From NCBI GenBank assembly GCA_035758845.1, contig DASTVZ010000021.1:26108-90107 (forward strand): DNA of 64,000 nucleotides, given 5' to 3'. This stretch comes from JALZOC01 sp035758845 (lineage in GTDB: Bacteria > Acidobacteriota > Vicinamibacteria > Vicinamibacterales > 2-12-FULL-66-21). Positions within the stretch are counted from its first letter, which is position 1. Each line of letters starts with the position of its first letter. The position numbers and the translations under genes are program-made. Under the pieces are notes generated by a model. That model worked only from the letters and a program-made list of their open reading frames with translations, searched no databases and had not been told where the DNA came from. Positions 1 to 7,973 of the stretch are shown here, one piece after another.

Positions 1-1
1 C

Positions 2-814
2 AGCGAGGTCGTCCGGCTGGATCCGGGCAACCGTTACGCGATGTCGAACCTCGAAAAGCTCTACGAGGAACAACATCAGTGGACCGATGCGTACGCGATG
101 CGACAGAAACTCGCCGCCCGCGACACTGCGGATCAGCAACCGCGCCACCAGGAAATCCTCGCCTTCCTCGAGAATGAGATTGGGGTTGAGGCTCTCAAGC
201 ACGGCCAACATGGAGAAGCGAGCAAGCGCTTCGAGGCCGCTATTGAGCTCGACGGCAAGAATGCGCCTGCATACCTGAATCTTGGCGACGTCCAACTCGC
301 GCAGGGCAACGTGCCTGGCGCGGTGGGCACATGGGAACGGCTGGTCGGGACTTCGCCCGAACGCGCGTATCTCGCCTTCGCGCGGCTCGAGAGTGTCTAC
401 CTGAAATTGAACGAGTCGGGAAGATTTCCCGCGCTCTGCCGTCGGCTCATTGCCGGTGGCGCGCAGGAATGGCGCGCTCGCCTTGCACTGGCACGGTACC
501 TGACGGCGCACGGCCAGGCAAGCGAAGGACTGGAACTGCTATTTGAAGCGCTGGTAATCAATCCGCACGCATTGGCGCTGCACCAGGCGATCTGGCAGAC
601 GCTCTCGCAGTTGAAGCTCCCGCCGTCACTTGTCGAGCGGTATATGGATCTCGCGCACGACGCAATCTTCTACGTCGATCCACACATCTGCGTCCGCTGC
701 CGCTACCGCAGCACGGAACTGCTCTGGCAATGTCCACACTGCCATGAGTGGAACACGTTCGTGGAGGAACGGATCGCGCCGGCCAAGGACACCGAGGCGA
801 CGCTTACGAGCTAG
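2..814 (+). CDS. LapB/YciM-like TPR protein, 5' truncated by window edge
   Basis: The reading frame is open from base 2, so the N-terminus lies outside the window; about 270 C-terminal residues are visible. They form tetratricopeptide repeats (for example AYLNLGDVQLAQGNVPGA) and end in two CxxC knuckles (CVRC and CPHC), spaced as in the rubredoxin-like tail of LapB. In Enterobacteria LapB is an inner-membrane adaptor that regulates LpxC turnover during lipopolysaccharide synthesis. The TPR array plus C-terminal metal knuckles supports the family; the LPS role is inferred. The N-terminal membrane anchor cannot be checked. The stop codon is followed directly by a heptad array. Confidence 0.75.
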   Translation, partial: SEVVRLDPGNRYAMSNLEKLYEEQHQWTDAYAMRQKLAARDTADQQPRHQEILAFLENEIGVEALKHGQHGEASKRFEAAIELDGKNAPAYLNLGDVQLAQGNVPGAVGTWERLVGTSPERAYLAFARLESVYLKLNESGRFPALCRRLIAGGAQEWRARLALARYLTAHGQASEGLELLFEALVINPHALALHQAIWQTLSQLKLPPSLVERYMDLAHDAIFYVDPHICVRCRYRSTELLWQCPHCHEWNTFVEERIAPAKDTEATLTS

Positions 815-821
815 CGGTGCA

Positions 822-853
822 ATTGCTGATTGTTGATTGCTGATTGTTGATTG
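822..853. repeat. Heptad array, ATTGYTG unit (left arm)
   Basis: Four and a half head-to-tail copies of ATTGCTG/ATTGTTG with an exact 7-bp period lie 8 bp after the LapB-like stop. The array at 1423-1470 carries the complementary orientation (CAATCAG, CAATCAA), so the two bracket the S23-family pseudogene as inverted arms. Confidence 0.85.
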
Positions 854-871
854 AGTTTTCCTGCTCTAGGA

Positions 872-1284
872 TCAGCGATTCGATCGCTCGGTGGCTCGCC
901 GACGCAGCAGGCGCATGCTCTTCTCGCGCGCATAATTTGCCCGGGCGGTCTTTTGCGACGTCGTGAATATCGCGACCAACTGATTGGACTCGGCATGCAA
1001 CCTTGTAACTGGAGCTGACTGAACGAGCTCAGTAGCGACCATGTATTCAAGCCAGAAGCATGACTCGTCCGACTCCTCGATGACGGTACCCAGTTTGGCA
1101 ATGAAATCCCTCTTTGATTTCGCACGGCAGCTTGCGCGGTAATTCGACGCGACAGCGGCTGGAGCGGACTAACTGGCCAGTCGGAACGCGCGCCTCGGGT
1201 GTTCGCATCAGCGGTCTACAGACGCGAAATACAGCGACAGCAAATTCGAACGTTCGCTTCTTGAGAGCTTCTGCTTTTCGTCAT
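872..1284 (-). pseudogene. Four-helix-bundle (S23/IVP, bAvd-like) protein, frameshifted
   Basis: On the minus strand the family sequence is split over three frames. From ATG at 1284 the first four residues (MTKS) are followed by a +1 base near 1271-1277. The next frame reads EALKKRTFEFAVAVFR and continues to GQLVRS. A second shift near 1161-1165 leads to VASNYRASCRAKSKRDFIAK, then VIEESDESCFWLEYM, LHAESNQLVAIFTTSQKTAR and a TGA. These blocks match the order of conserved helices in S23/four-helix-bundle proteins (QLxRS, SNYRAxxRAxS, EExDExxxWLE, LxAIFxxSxxTAR). Such proteins are encoded in 23S rRNA intervening sequences or as stand-alone chromosomal genes; their function is unclear. Two frame disruptions make this copy inactive unless the assembly is wrong. 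No continuous long frame covers it, so it is easy to miss. Confidence 0.8.
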
Positions 1285-1308
1285 GCAGTCATGAGAATGC
1301 ATGACTGC
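1285..1308 (-). promoter_or_regulatory. Perfect 9-bp inverted repeat before the S23-family pseudogene
   Basis: GCAGTCATG and its exact complement are separated by six bases and abut the pseudogene start. On the minus strand a TATTAT -10-like hexamer lies just upstream (1319-1314), so the palindrome would fall in the transcribed leader. It could be a leader hairpin or an operator. There is no transcription evidence. Confidence 0.4.
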
Positions 1309-1422
1309 TGCCGATAATAACTTTTAAGGAAGTCTCGGCAACCGCTGCAGATCCGAATAAGGGTGGTCAATTTTTGCCATCACGACCTGATCATCGGTTA
1401 ACAGTTCTTGCAATGTCGCCAT

Positions 1423-1470
1423 CAATCAGCAATCAACAATCGACAATCGCCAATTTCAGTATCACCAATC
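1423..1470. repeat. Heptad array, CAATCRN unit (right arm)
   Basis: Successive units CAATCAG, CAATCAA, CAATCGA, CAATCGC keep a 7-bp period and then decay (CAATTTC, AGTATCA, CCAATCA). The orientation is opposite to the 822-853 array. The array touches the 3' end of coaE. The 1309-1422 stretch between it and the palindrome shows no feature I can name. Confidence 0.8.
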
Positions 1471-2062
1471 ACTCCGCACTCAACAGCTCATACACCGTCC
1501 GCACCTGCGAGTCCGTATCAGCCACGGTACCATCCGTCTTGATCACGTAGTCCGCCCGCGCCTCTTTCTCCTCGATCGGCCATTGTGAATCGAGGCGGGC
1601 GCGGGCTTCGCGCTCGCTCAGACCGTCGCGCGCGATGATTCTGCGCAGCTGTTCTCTGGGGTCGCATGCAGCGACTACGACGCGATCGAAATCGTGCGTG
1701 TGGCCGGTTTCGAAGAGCAATGGAATGTCGGCGATGGCCACGCGGGTGCGCGGCGGAAGCGTCGCCAGCCATTCGTTGATGCGGCGATAGACTTCCGGGT
1801 GGACGATCGCTTCCAGGTCAGCGCGCGCGGCCCGATCGTTGAACACAATTCGGCCGAGCGCCGACCGGTCGAGTGAACCGTCTGGCTTGAGAATGACCGC
1901 GCCAAATCGGGCGGCAACCTCCTCGAGTGCTTGCGAGCCGGGCGCAACCGCATCGCGCGCGAGTTGATCGGCGTCGATGACAGGGACGCCGAACGAGGCA
2001 AAGCGGGCGAGACAATACGATTTTCCTGTCGCGATACCGCCGGTTAACGCGACGCGCAGCAT
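1469..2062 (-). CDS. coaE: Dephospho-CoA kinase
   Basis: This enzyme phosphorylates the 3'-OH of the ribose in dephospho-CoA using ATP, the last step of coenzyme A synthesis, in the cytosol. The 197-residue length is typical. The N-terminus carries the P-loop GGIATGKS at residues 8-15, followed by the family signature VIDADQLARDAV. A DIPLLFE block marks the lid/CoA-binding region. ATG at 2062 is four bases after the folD stop, so it is probably the last gene of a channel-folD-coaE transcript. The function call is secure. Confidence 0.95.
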   Translation of the reverse strand: MLRVALTGGIATGKSYCLARFASFGVPVIDADQLARDAVAPGSQALEEVAARFGAVILKPDGSLDRSALGRIVFNDRAARADLEAIVHPEVYRRINEWLATLPPRTRVAIADIPLLFETGHTHDFDRVVVAACDPREQLRRIIARDGLSEREARARLDSQWPIEEKEARADYVIKTDGTVADTDSQVRTVYELLSAE

Positions 2063-2066
2063 GAAC

Positions 2067-2996
2067 TCACACCGGAAGGCGAGCCTGCGCGGCGGCGACG
2101 GTATTCTTCAACAACATCGCGATCGTCAGTGGACCGACGCCTCCAGGCACCGGCGTGAGCGCGCCCGCGACTTCGGCGACGGAGGGATGCACGTCGCCAA
2201 CGACGATCGATCCGCGTCGCTTGAAATCGGCAAGTCGGGGAGATCCCGAATCGAACAATTTCTCGGCCGTCGCGACATCGGTGATGGAACTGATGCCAAC
2301 GTCAATCACGGTCGCGCCAGGTTTGACGAACGCAGGCGTGACCAGGCCGGGACGCCCGATCGCCGCCACCAGAATGTCCGCCGTCCGAGCCATCGCCGGG
2401 AGATCGGGCGTTTTCGAGTGACAGATGGTCACCGTCGCATCGCGCTGCAGCAGCAGCATCGCCATCGGCTTGCCGACGATCTCGCTGCGGCCGATCACGA
2501 CGGCATGTGTCCCGGCGATGCGGATGTCGCTGCGCTCGAGCATCTCGATGACGCCCGAGGGCGTGCACGGCACGAGGTGCGGCCGTCCTTGCACGAGCCG
2601 GCCGACATTGACCGGGTGGAAGCCGTCGACGTCCTTCGATGGGTCGATCGTGTCGAAGACTTTCTGGGCGGCCCCCTTCCCCATGGCCGCCGGCAATGGC
2701 GACTGGACAAGGATGCCGTCGTGCACATCGCTCGCATTCAGCCGCGCGACCAGCGAAATCAGCTCGTCCAGCGTCGCGGTGGCGGCCAGCCGATTGAGAT
2801 CCACTCGCAAGCCGGACTCGGTGCCGGCCCGTACTTTGTTGCGCACGTAGATCTCCGACGACGGATCCTCACCGACGAGCACGATACCGAGTCCGGGCGG
2901 CCGGCCGGCGCGGGCGGTGAACGCGTGCACGTCGGGGAGCACTGATTCACGAATCGACGCCGCAATCGCGCGGCCGTCGAGGAGACGAGCCGTCAT
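2067..2996 (-). CDS. folD: Bifunctional methylene-THF dehydrogenase/cyclohydrolase
   Basis: FolD interconverts 5,10-methylene-THF, 5,10-methenyl-THF and 10-formyl-THF with NADP(H), supplying one-carbon units for purines and formyl-Met-tRNA. ATG at 2996 begins MTARLLDGRAIA, the usual N-terminus; the open frame continues upstream but overlaps the neighbouring gene, so this start is preferred. It gives 309 residues, near family length. Visible motifs are the catalytic-lysine segment EIYVRNK (Lys54), the nucleotide-binding GRSEIVGKP and the C-terminal signature PGGVGPLTIAMLL. Only four bases separate it from the stop of the upstream K+ channel gene, so the genes are probably co-transcribed. Confidence 0.95.
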   Translation of the reverse strand: MTARLLDGRAIAASIRESVLPDVHAFTARAGRPPGLGIVLVGEDPSSEIYVRNKVRAGTESGLRVDLNRLAATATLDELISLVARLNASDVHDGILVQSPLPAAMGKGAAQKVFDTIDPSKDVDGFHPVNVGRLVQGRPHLVPCTPSGVIEMLERSDIRIAGTHAVVIGRSEIVGKPMAMLLLQRDATVTICHSKTPDLPAMARTADILVAAIGRPGLVTPAFVKPGATVIDVGISSITDVATAEKLFDSGSPRLADFKRRGSIVVGDVHPSVAEVAGALTPVPGGVGPLTIAMLLKNTVAAAQARLPV

Positions 2997-3000
2997 GGGA

Positions 3001-4065
3001 TCACCTCTCGACACCCGCCTGTCGCGCCGCGGCTTCGAGGTCGCGCAGGTTCTTGGCCTGGCCGAGGACGACGAGATAGTCGCCGACACCCATGATGCTT
3101 TCCGGAGACGGATTGAACTCCATCGTCCCGCTCGCGCGCTGGATGCCGACGACGACCACGCCAAATCGCTGGCGGAGGTTCGCTTCGAGAATGCTGCGCC
3201 CCGCGAGCGGCGCGCCTTGCTCTATCTGTACTTGCTCCATGTTGAGATCGAGGTTGTCGGAGCTGGTGGCCAATTGAACGAAGTCGACGACCGCGGGCCG
3301 CAACGCCGTCTGCGCCAGTTGCAGGCCGCCGATCTGATATGGCGAGAGCACGCGGTCCGCCCCGGCCCTGACCAGCTTCGCTTTGGCATCCTCGGTTTCA
3401 GCGCGGCCGATGATGAACAGATCCGGCCGTAACAGGCGGGCGGTGAGAATCGCGAAGACATTGTCGGCATCGGTGCTGACCGCGGCGATGAACCCGCGCG
3501 CGCGGCCGATTCCGAGCCGCCGCAGAACGTCTTCGCTGCTGGCATCGGCTTCAACCGCGAGATACCCCATGTCGATTGCCGACTGCATCCGTTCGAGATC
3601 CCGCTCGATGATGACGAACGGCACTCGCTGGCGCGCGAACTCTCGCGCCACGATTTGACCGATCCGTCCGAAGCCGCAAATGATGAAGTGATTGGTGAGA
3701 TCGTTGAGCATGCGTTCCCGGCGTCGCCGGGCCCAACGCGCCTGGAGGTCGCCCTCGACCAGACGCGCCATGAGAAACGAAAACGTGTACAGAACCGTTG
3801 CGGCACCAAGAATGATGACGCCGCTGTTGAAGGCGCGACCGATGCGCGACAGCGGGTGGATCTCGCCGTACCCGACAGTCGTGACGGTTGTGATCGTCAT
3901 GTAGAAGGCATCGAATACATCCCACCCTTCGATGATGACGTAGCCCGCTGTGCCGATACACACGACGCTGAGGAGGAGAACGACCGAAAGCCGCCATCCC
4001 GCCCACCAGGGGGACAGCTGAGCCACCTGACCTATCGGTCTGCCCGTCCGTTCCGGGATCGCCAA
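3001..4065 (-). CDS. Two-TM potassium channel with cytoplasmic RCK domains
   Basis: The protein resembles MthK/Kch-type ligand-gated K+ channels. Residues 25-46 and 78-100 are hydrophobic membrane helices flanking a pore loop with selectivity filter TTVGYGE (62-68). From about residue 123 an RCK/TrkA-N fold begins with the dinucleotide motif ICGFGRIG, and residues 265-345 form an RCK/TrkA-C domain. RCK domains gate these channels in response to Ca2+, nucleotides or other ligands; which one applies here cannot be read. The link to folate and CoA genes downstream looks positional rather than functional. The 354-residue length fits a complete subunit of a tetramer. Confidence 0.9.
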   Translation of the reverse strand: MAIPERTGRPIGQVAQLSPWWAGWRLSVVLLLSVVCIGTAGYVIIEGWDVFDAFYMTITTVTTVGYGEIHPLSRIGRAFNSGVIILGAATVLYTFSFLMARLVEGDLQARWARRRRERMLNDLTNHFIICGFGRIGQIVAREFARQRVPFVIIERDLERMQSAIDMGYLAVEADASSEDVLRRLGIGRARGFIAAVSTDADNVFAILTARLLRPDLFIIGRAETEDAKAKLVRAGADRVLSPYQIGGLQLAQTALRPAVVDFVQLATSSDNLDLNMEQVQIEQGAPLAGRSILEANLRQRFGVVVVGIQRASGTMEFNPSPESIMGVGDYLVVLGQAKNLRDLEAAARQAGVER

Positions 4066-4102
4066 CTATTTGTAACCCCGAATCCAACAAACGCAAACGC
4101 GC

Positions 4103-5803
4103 TTATCGCTTCGCAGACGACCTGCCGAGCACGTGGCCGATCACCGCGACGATTGCGCCGAGCAGCAGAATCTTCCATCCGAAGGCGTCGGCAATTTCCG
4201 GGTTGACGTGCATGCCGACGTGCGCCAGCACGCCATCCAGTTCACCCCACTTCGCCAGCGTTTCGTTGGTGACATTCAGAATCGTGAGATAGGCCAGCAG
4301 GGTGATGCAGAACCCGTTGAAGAGAAGCATGTAGCCGCCCATCCGCAAAAAGTTCGCCAGGTTCTCCGTGCCCGAGCGGGCGGCCGCCTCGGTCTTGTTC
4401 ACCAGCGGGCTGTGCGTCCGGCCGTAGAACCAGTAGATGATCATCCCGATATCCAGCCAGCCAAGAAAACGCACCCAGGTCATGACCGACAAGCTGACCA
4501 TCAGGTAGATGCAGGCGAGCACGCCGAGTACTGGAATGAGATGGCCGCCTGGGACACGAAACGGTCGCCGGGCTTCAGGCCGTCGAATCCGAAGCACGAT
4601 CACAGCAAGCGACACGACCACGAATGCGAAGAGGGTCCCAATGCTGGTCATTTCACCGAGGACGGTTATCGGGACAAAGCCCGCGACCGCAGCCACGATG
4701 ACGCAGGTAATGATCGTGGTGATGTAGGGTGTGCGGAATCTCGGGTGCACGCGGCTCACGCCGGCGGGCAGGAGTTGATCGCGGCTCATCGCGAAGAAAA
4801 TCCTGGGCTGACTCATGAGCATGACGAGCAGCACGCTCGTAATGCCCGCGACCGCTCCGGCCGAGACGAGGCCGGCAGCCCAGTCCTTGTTGATGACCGC
4901 GAGCGCGTAACCGACCGGCGCATTCAGGAACTGCGGATCGGTTTTGAACTGCACGACCGGAACGATTCCGGTCAGGATTCCGGCGACAATGAGATAGAGA
5001 AGGGTGCAGATGACCAGCGACGCGATAATCCCAATCGGCAGATCGCGGCTGGGATTCTTGGCTTCTTCCGCCGTGGTCGAAACAGCATCAAACCCGATGT
5101 AGGCGAAGAACACGACGGCCGCACCGGTCATCACGCCCGAGAACCCATACGGCATGAAAGGTGACCAGTTCTCAGGCTTGACGTATGAGAAGCCGATCAG
5201 GATGAAGAATGCGACTGCGGCAAGCTTGACCGCAACCATCGCGGCGTTGAACCGGGCGCTTTCGCGGACGCCGATGACCAGTAGCACCATGATACCGATC
5301 ACGATCAGCATTGCCGGCAGATTGACCAGCGTGCCGACCGCCGGATCGGGAGACGCAGACATCCAGGCAGGCAGGTGCAAGCCGAAGCCGGCGAGGATCC
5401 GCTGGAAGTAGCCGCTCCACCCGACCGCAACGGTCATCGAGCCGACCGCGTATTCGAGAATAAGATCCCACCCGATCATCCACGCGAAGATCTCGCCAAG
5501 CGTCGCATAGGCGTAGGTGTAGGCACTGCCGGAGATCGGAATCATCGAGGAGAACTCGGCGTAGCAAAGGGCGGCGAACCCGCAGGCCAGGCCAGCGATG
5601 GTGTACGACAGCACGATCGCAGGACCGGCTTGGTTCGCGGCGGCGGTGCCGGTCAGGACGAAAATGCCGGTGCCGATGATTGCGCCAATGCCGAGCAGCG
5701 TCAGGTCGAGGGCCGAGAGCGTCCGTCTCAGCGCCTTCCCGCCGTGCTCGACGTCTCCCACCAGTTGCTCGATAGACTTCGTTCTCAATAAATTCGAATC
5801 CAT
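4103..5803 (-). CDS. APC-superfamily cationic amino acid transporter
   Basis: This 566-residue integral membrane protein has the APC helix-1 signature (LLGIGAIIGTGIFVLTG), the helix-6 segment FFAYIGFDAVSTTAEEAKNP and about 14 hydrophobic segments in total. The extra C-terminal helices are typical of the CAT/YfnA branch rather than the 12-helix amino acid permeases. It probably imports amino acids with protons; the substrate cannot be assigned. It lies 37 bp upstream of the K+ channel on the same strand. ATG at 5803 gives MDSNLLRTKSIEQL, a normal cytoplasmic start for this branch. Confidence 0.9.
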   Translation of the reverse strand: MDSNLLRTKSIEQLVGDVEHGGKALRRTLSALDLTLLGIGAIIGTGIFVLTGTAAANQAGPAIVLSYTIAGLACGFAALCYAEFSSMIPISGSAYTYAYATLGEIFAWMIGWDLILEYAVGSMTVAVGWSGYFQRILAGFGLHLPAWMSASPDPAVGTLVNLPAMLIVIGIMVLLVIGVRESARFNAAMVAVKLAAVAFFILIGFSYVKPENWSPFMPYGFSGVMTGAAVVFFAYIGFDAVSTTAEEAKNPSRDLPIGIIASLVICTLLYLIVAGILTGIVPVVQFKTDPQFLNAPVGYALAVINKDWAAGLVSAGAVAGITSVLLVMLMSQPRIFFAMSRDQLLPAGVSRVHPRFRTPYITTIITCVIVAAVAGFVPITVLGEMTSIGTLFAFVVVSLAVIVLRIRRPEARRPFRVPGGHLIPVLGVLACIYLMVSLSVMTWVRFLGWLDIGMIIYWFYGRTHSPLVNKTEAAARSGTENLANFLRMGGYMLLFNGFCITLLAYLTILNVTNETLAKWGELDGVLAHVGMHVNPEIADAFGWKILLLGAIVAVIGHVLGRSSAKR

Positions 5804-5868
5804 TCACCCTCCGGTGACGAGGCCTGGCTCAAGTGGCGGCATTATTCCACAAAGTTCACGAAACCAAA

Positions 5869-5928
5869 GGTTCTACAAGGTTCTACGAGGTTCTGCGGGG
5901 TTCTACGAGGTTCTACCAGGTTTCAGCA
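5869..5928. repeat. Tandem repeat, 10-bp unit GGTTCTACGA, about six copies
   Basis: Six imperfect copies (GGTTCTACAA, GGTTCTACGA, GGTTCTGCGG, GGTTCTACGA, GGTTCTACCA, GGTTTCAGCA) run between the permease start and the 3' end of thiE. The last copies cover the thiE stop region. The period is 10 bp, unlike the 7-bp arrays elsewhere in the window. Confidence 0.85.
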
Positions 5929-6554
5929 AGTCGCGCGATGAAGTCGCGCGTGCGAACCTGCGGATCGCCGTTGAGAAGATCGCTGATGACGGCAATCCCC
6001 AAGGCGCCGGCACGCACGACATCGCGTACGTTGTCCAGCGTCACGCCGCCGATGGCGACGAGCGGCATGCCGCGTCCAGCTGCGCAACGCACGAGATCCA
6101 GTCCCCGTGCAGAGTAGCCTGTGTCTTTCGTCGAGGTCTCGAAAACAGGCCCGACGGCGACATACGTGGGCTGCTGTTCGATCGCGCGGTCGATTTGACC
6201 TTCGTCGTGCGTAGAGAGGCCGACGATCGCTGGTGTCGGAAGAAGTTTCCGCACGTCGGCGACGGTCGGGTCATCCTGCCCGACGTGCACCCCGGCGGCG
6301 CCGCTCAGCCGCGCAATGTCGGCACGATCGTTGACGATGAGCAGCGCTCCCGCCTGGCGCGTACGCTCCACCAGAACGTCTGCAAGCTGTAGGAACTCGC
6401 CGCTCGATCGCTCTTTCTCACGCAGTTGCACCACGCGCGCGCCACCACCGAGGTACGCATCGCAGAGCGCGACCGGATCAATCCCGCGCCTGCGACACAA
6501 CCCGGTGTCGACGATTGGATAGAGAAATGGTTTCTTCGGGAGTTCAGCTGTCAA
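5913..6554 (-). CDS. thiE: Thiamine-phosphate synthase
   Basis: ThiE joins hydroxymethylpyrimidine diphosphate to thiazole phosphate, giving thiamine monophosphate. The 213-residue TIM barrel has the expected landmarks: VVQLREK for pyrophosphate contact, LIVNDRADIA, GVHVGQDD (the Asp/Glu pair binding Mg2+), a VGPVFETSTK loop and the C-terminal phosphate site AIGGV. Translation seems to start at TTG 6554, directly after the accC stop (TAG then TTG). No ATG occurs before the core, so this coupled start is favoured. A second, weaker homologue lies at 43682-44293. No TPP riboswitch was recognised here. Confidence 0.9.
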   Translation of the reverse strand: MTAELPKKPFLYPIVDTGLCRRRGIDPVALCDAYLGGGARVVQLREKERSSGEFLQLADVLVERTRQAGALLIVNDRADIARLSGAAGVHVGQDDPTVADVRKLLPTPAIVGLSTHDEGQIDRAIEQQPTYVAVGPVFETSTKDTGYSARGLDLVRCAAGRGMPLVAIGGVTLDNVRDVVRAGALGIAVISDLLNGDPQVRTRDFIARLAETW

Positions 6555-7931
6555 CTAGACGGCTTCAGCGAGTCCCGCCCCCGGGGCCTTTTTTTCGATC
6601 AGGAAGCGGTCCATGAATCCCGTGCCGAGCCTGCCGGCAATGAAATCGGGATCGGCCAGTATTTTCAGATGAAGAGGAATCGACGTCTTGATTCCTTCGA
6701 TCACGCTCATCTCGAGAGTCCGGCGCATGCGCGCGATGGCCTCCTGCCGATCGCGGCCGTGGACGATGATCTTGGCAATCATCGAGTCGTAGTACGGAGA
6801 CACCGTGCATTCGGAATGCAGGAACGTGTCGATCCGAACCCCCGGTCCGCCCGGAACGCTGAACGCGTGGACGGTACCCGGCGATGGAGCGAAGGTCTCC
6901 GGATCTTCGGCGTTGACTCGACACTCGATGGAATGGCCGTTGAACGTGACATCTCCCTGCTTGAACGAGAGCCGCTCTCCCGCAGCAATCCTGATCTGCT
7001 CCTTCACGATGTCGACGCCGGTGATGAATTCGGTCACCGGATGCTCGACCTGCACCCGTGTATTGACTTCGAGGAAATAAAAGTTGCCCTTGTCGTCGAG
7101 GAGAAACTCGAAGGTTCCAGCGTTGGTGTATTGAACCGCGCGCGCCGCATCGACGACGGTACTGCCAAGTTTGCGGCGCATTTTTTCGGTGACCGCCACC
7201 GATGGCCCTTCTTCGAGCAGTTTCTGATGACGCCGCTGGATGGAACACTCGCGTTCGCCGAGATGAACGACCGCGCCATGATGATCGCCGAGGACCTGGA
7301 ACTCGATGTGACGAGGATTCTCGACGTACTTCTCGAGATACACGTCGCCAACGCCGAAGGCCGCTTCCGCCTCACGCTGCGCGGTCTTCAGCGACTTTGA
7401 CAAGTCGCCAGCAACCCGGATCACGCGCATTCCGCGGCCGCCGCCGCCGGCCACCGCCTTGATGATCACCGGGTATCCGAGATCCCTGGCAACCTTGTGA
7501 GCCTTCTCCTCGCTGTCGACGGGCCCATCACTGCCGGGAAGGACTGGCACACCGGCCTTTTTCATCGCGCGTCGCGCCCGGGCTTTGTCGCCGAGCAGCC
7601 GAATCACGTTCGGAGCCGGCCCGATGAACTTGATATGGCAGGCTTCGCAGACTTCCGCCAGGTATGCGCTCTCGGAGAGAAACCCGTAGCCCGGGTGAAT
7701 CGCGTCCGCCCCGGTGATCTCCGCCGCGCTGATGACCGCCGGCACGCTGAGATAACTGTCGCTGCTGCGGGCCGGACCAATGCACACATCCTCGTCGGCA
7801 AACCGGACGTGGAGCGAATTCTCGTCCGCCTCCGAGTAGACCGCAACGGTTTTGATCCCCAGCTCGCGGCAGGCGCAAATCACGCGGAGAGCAATTTCGC
7901 CGCGGTTGGCGATGAGGATTTTCTTGAACAT
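6555..7931 (-). CDS. accC: Biotin carboxylase subunit of acetyl-CoA carboxylase
   Basis: AccC uses ATP and bicarbonate to carboxylate the biotin on AccB, the first half-reaction committing acetyl-CoA to fatty acid synthesis. At 458 residues it is full length. It shows the N-terminal FKKILIANRGEIALR, the ATP-grasp glycine loop GGGGRGM, the signature RHIEFQVLGDHHG, the active-site stretch FEFLLDDKGNFYFLEVNTR and VQVEHPVTE. It lies 42 bp downstream of accB, the usual pairing. The carboxyltransferase genes accA/accD are not in the window. The stop directly abuts the TTG start of thiE. Confidence 0.97.
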   Translation of the reverse strand: MFKKILIANRGEIALRVICACRELGIKTVAVYSEADENSLHVRFADEDVCIGPARSSDSYLSVPAVISAAEITGADAIHPGYGFLSESAYLAEVCEACHIKFIGPAPNVIRLLGDKARARRAMKKAGVPVLPGSDGPVDSEEKAHKVARDLGYPVIIKAVAGGGGRGMRVIRVAGDLSKSLKTAQREAEAAFGVGDVYLEKYVENPRHIEFQVLGDHHGAVVHLGERECSIQRRHQKLLEEGPSVAVTEKMRRKLGSTVVDAARAVQYTNAGTFEFLLDDKGNFYFLEVNTRVQVEHPVTEFITGVDIVKEQIRIAAGERLSFKQGDVTFNGHSIECRVNAEDPETFAPSPGTVHAFSVPGGPGVRIDTFLHSECTVSPYYDSMIAKIIVHGRDRQEAIARMRRTLEMSVIEGIKTSIPLHLKILADPDFIAGRLGTGFMDRFLIEKKAPGAGLAEAV

Positions 7932-7973
7932 GAATGCTGGCCCGGTTCTGTCAGATGTTTGTTTCAGGCGACC

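Noticed and set aside
811..1125. A 104-codon minus-strand frame after the LapB-like gene
   Set aside because: Another frame of the same strand carries the conserved four-helix-bundle sequence, so this one is a shadow of the pseudogene.
1977..2945. A 322-codon plus-strand frame opposite folD
   Set aside because: Low-complexity Arg/Asp/His composition and full overlap with folD on the other strand make it a shadow frame.
5804..6600. TPP riboswitch near thiE
   Set aside because: thiE begins at the accC stop and no THI-box sequence was seen around it or the second homologue.
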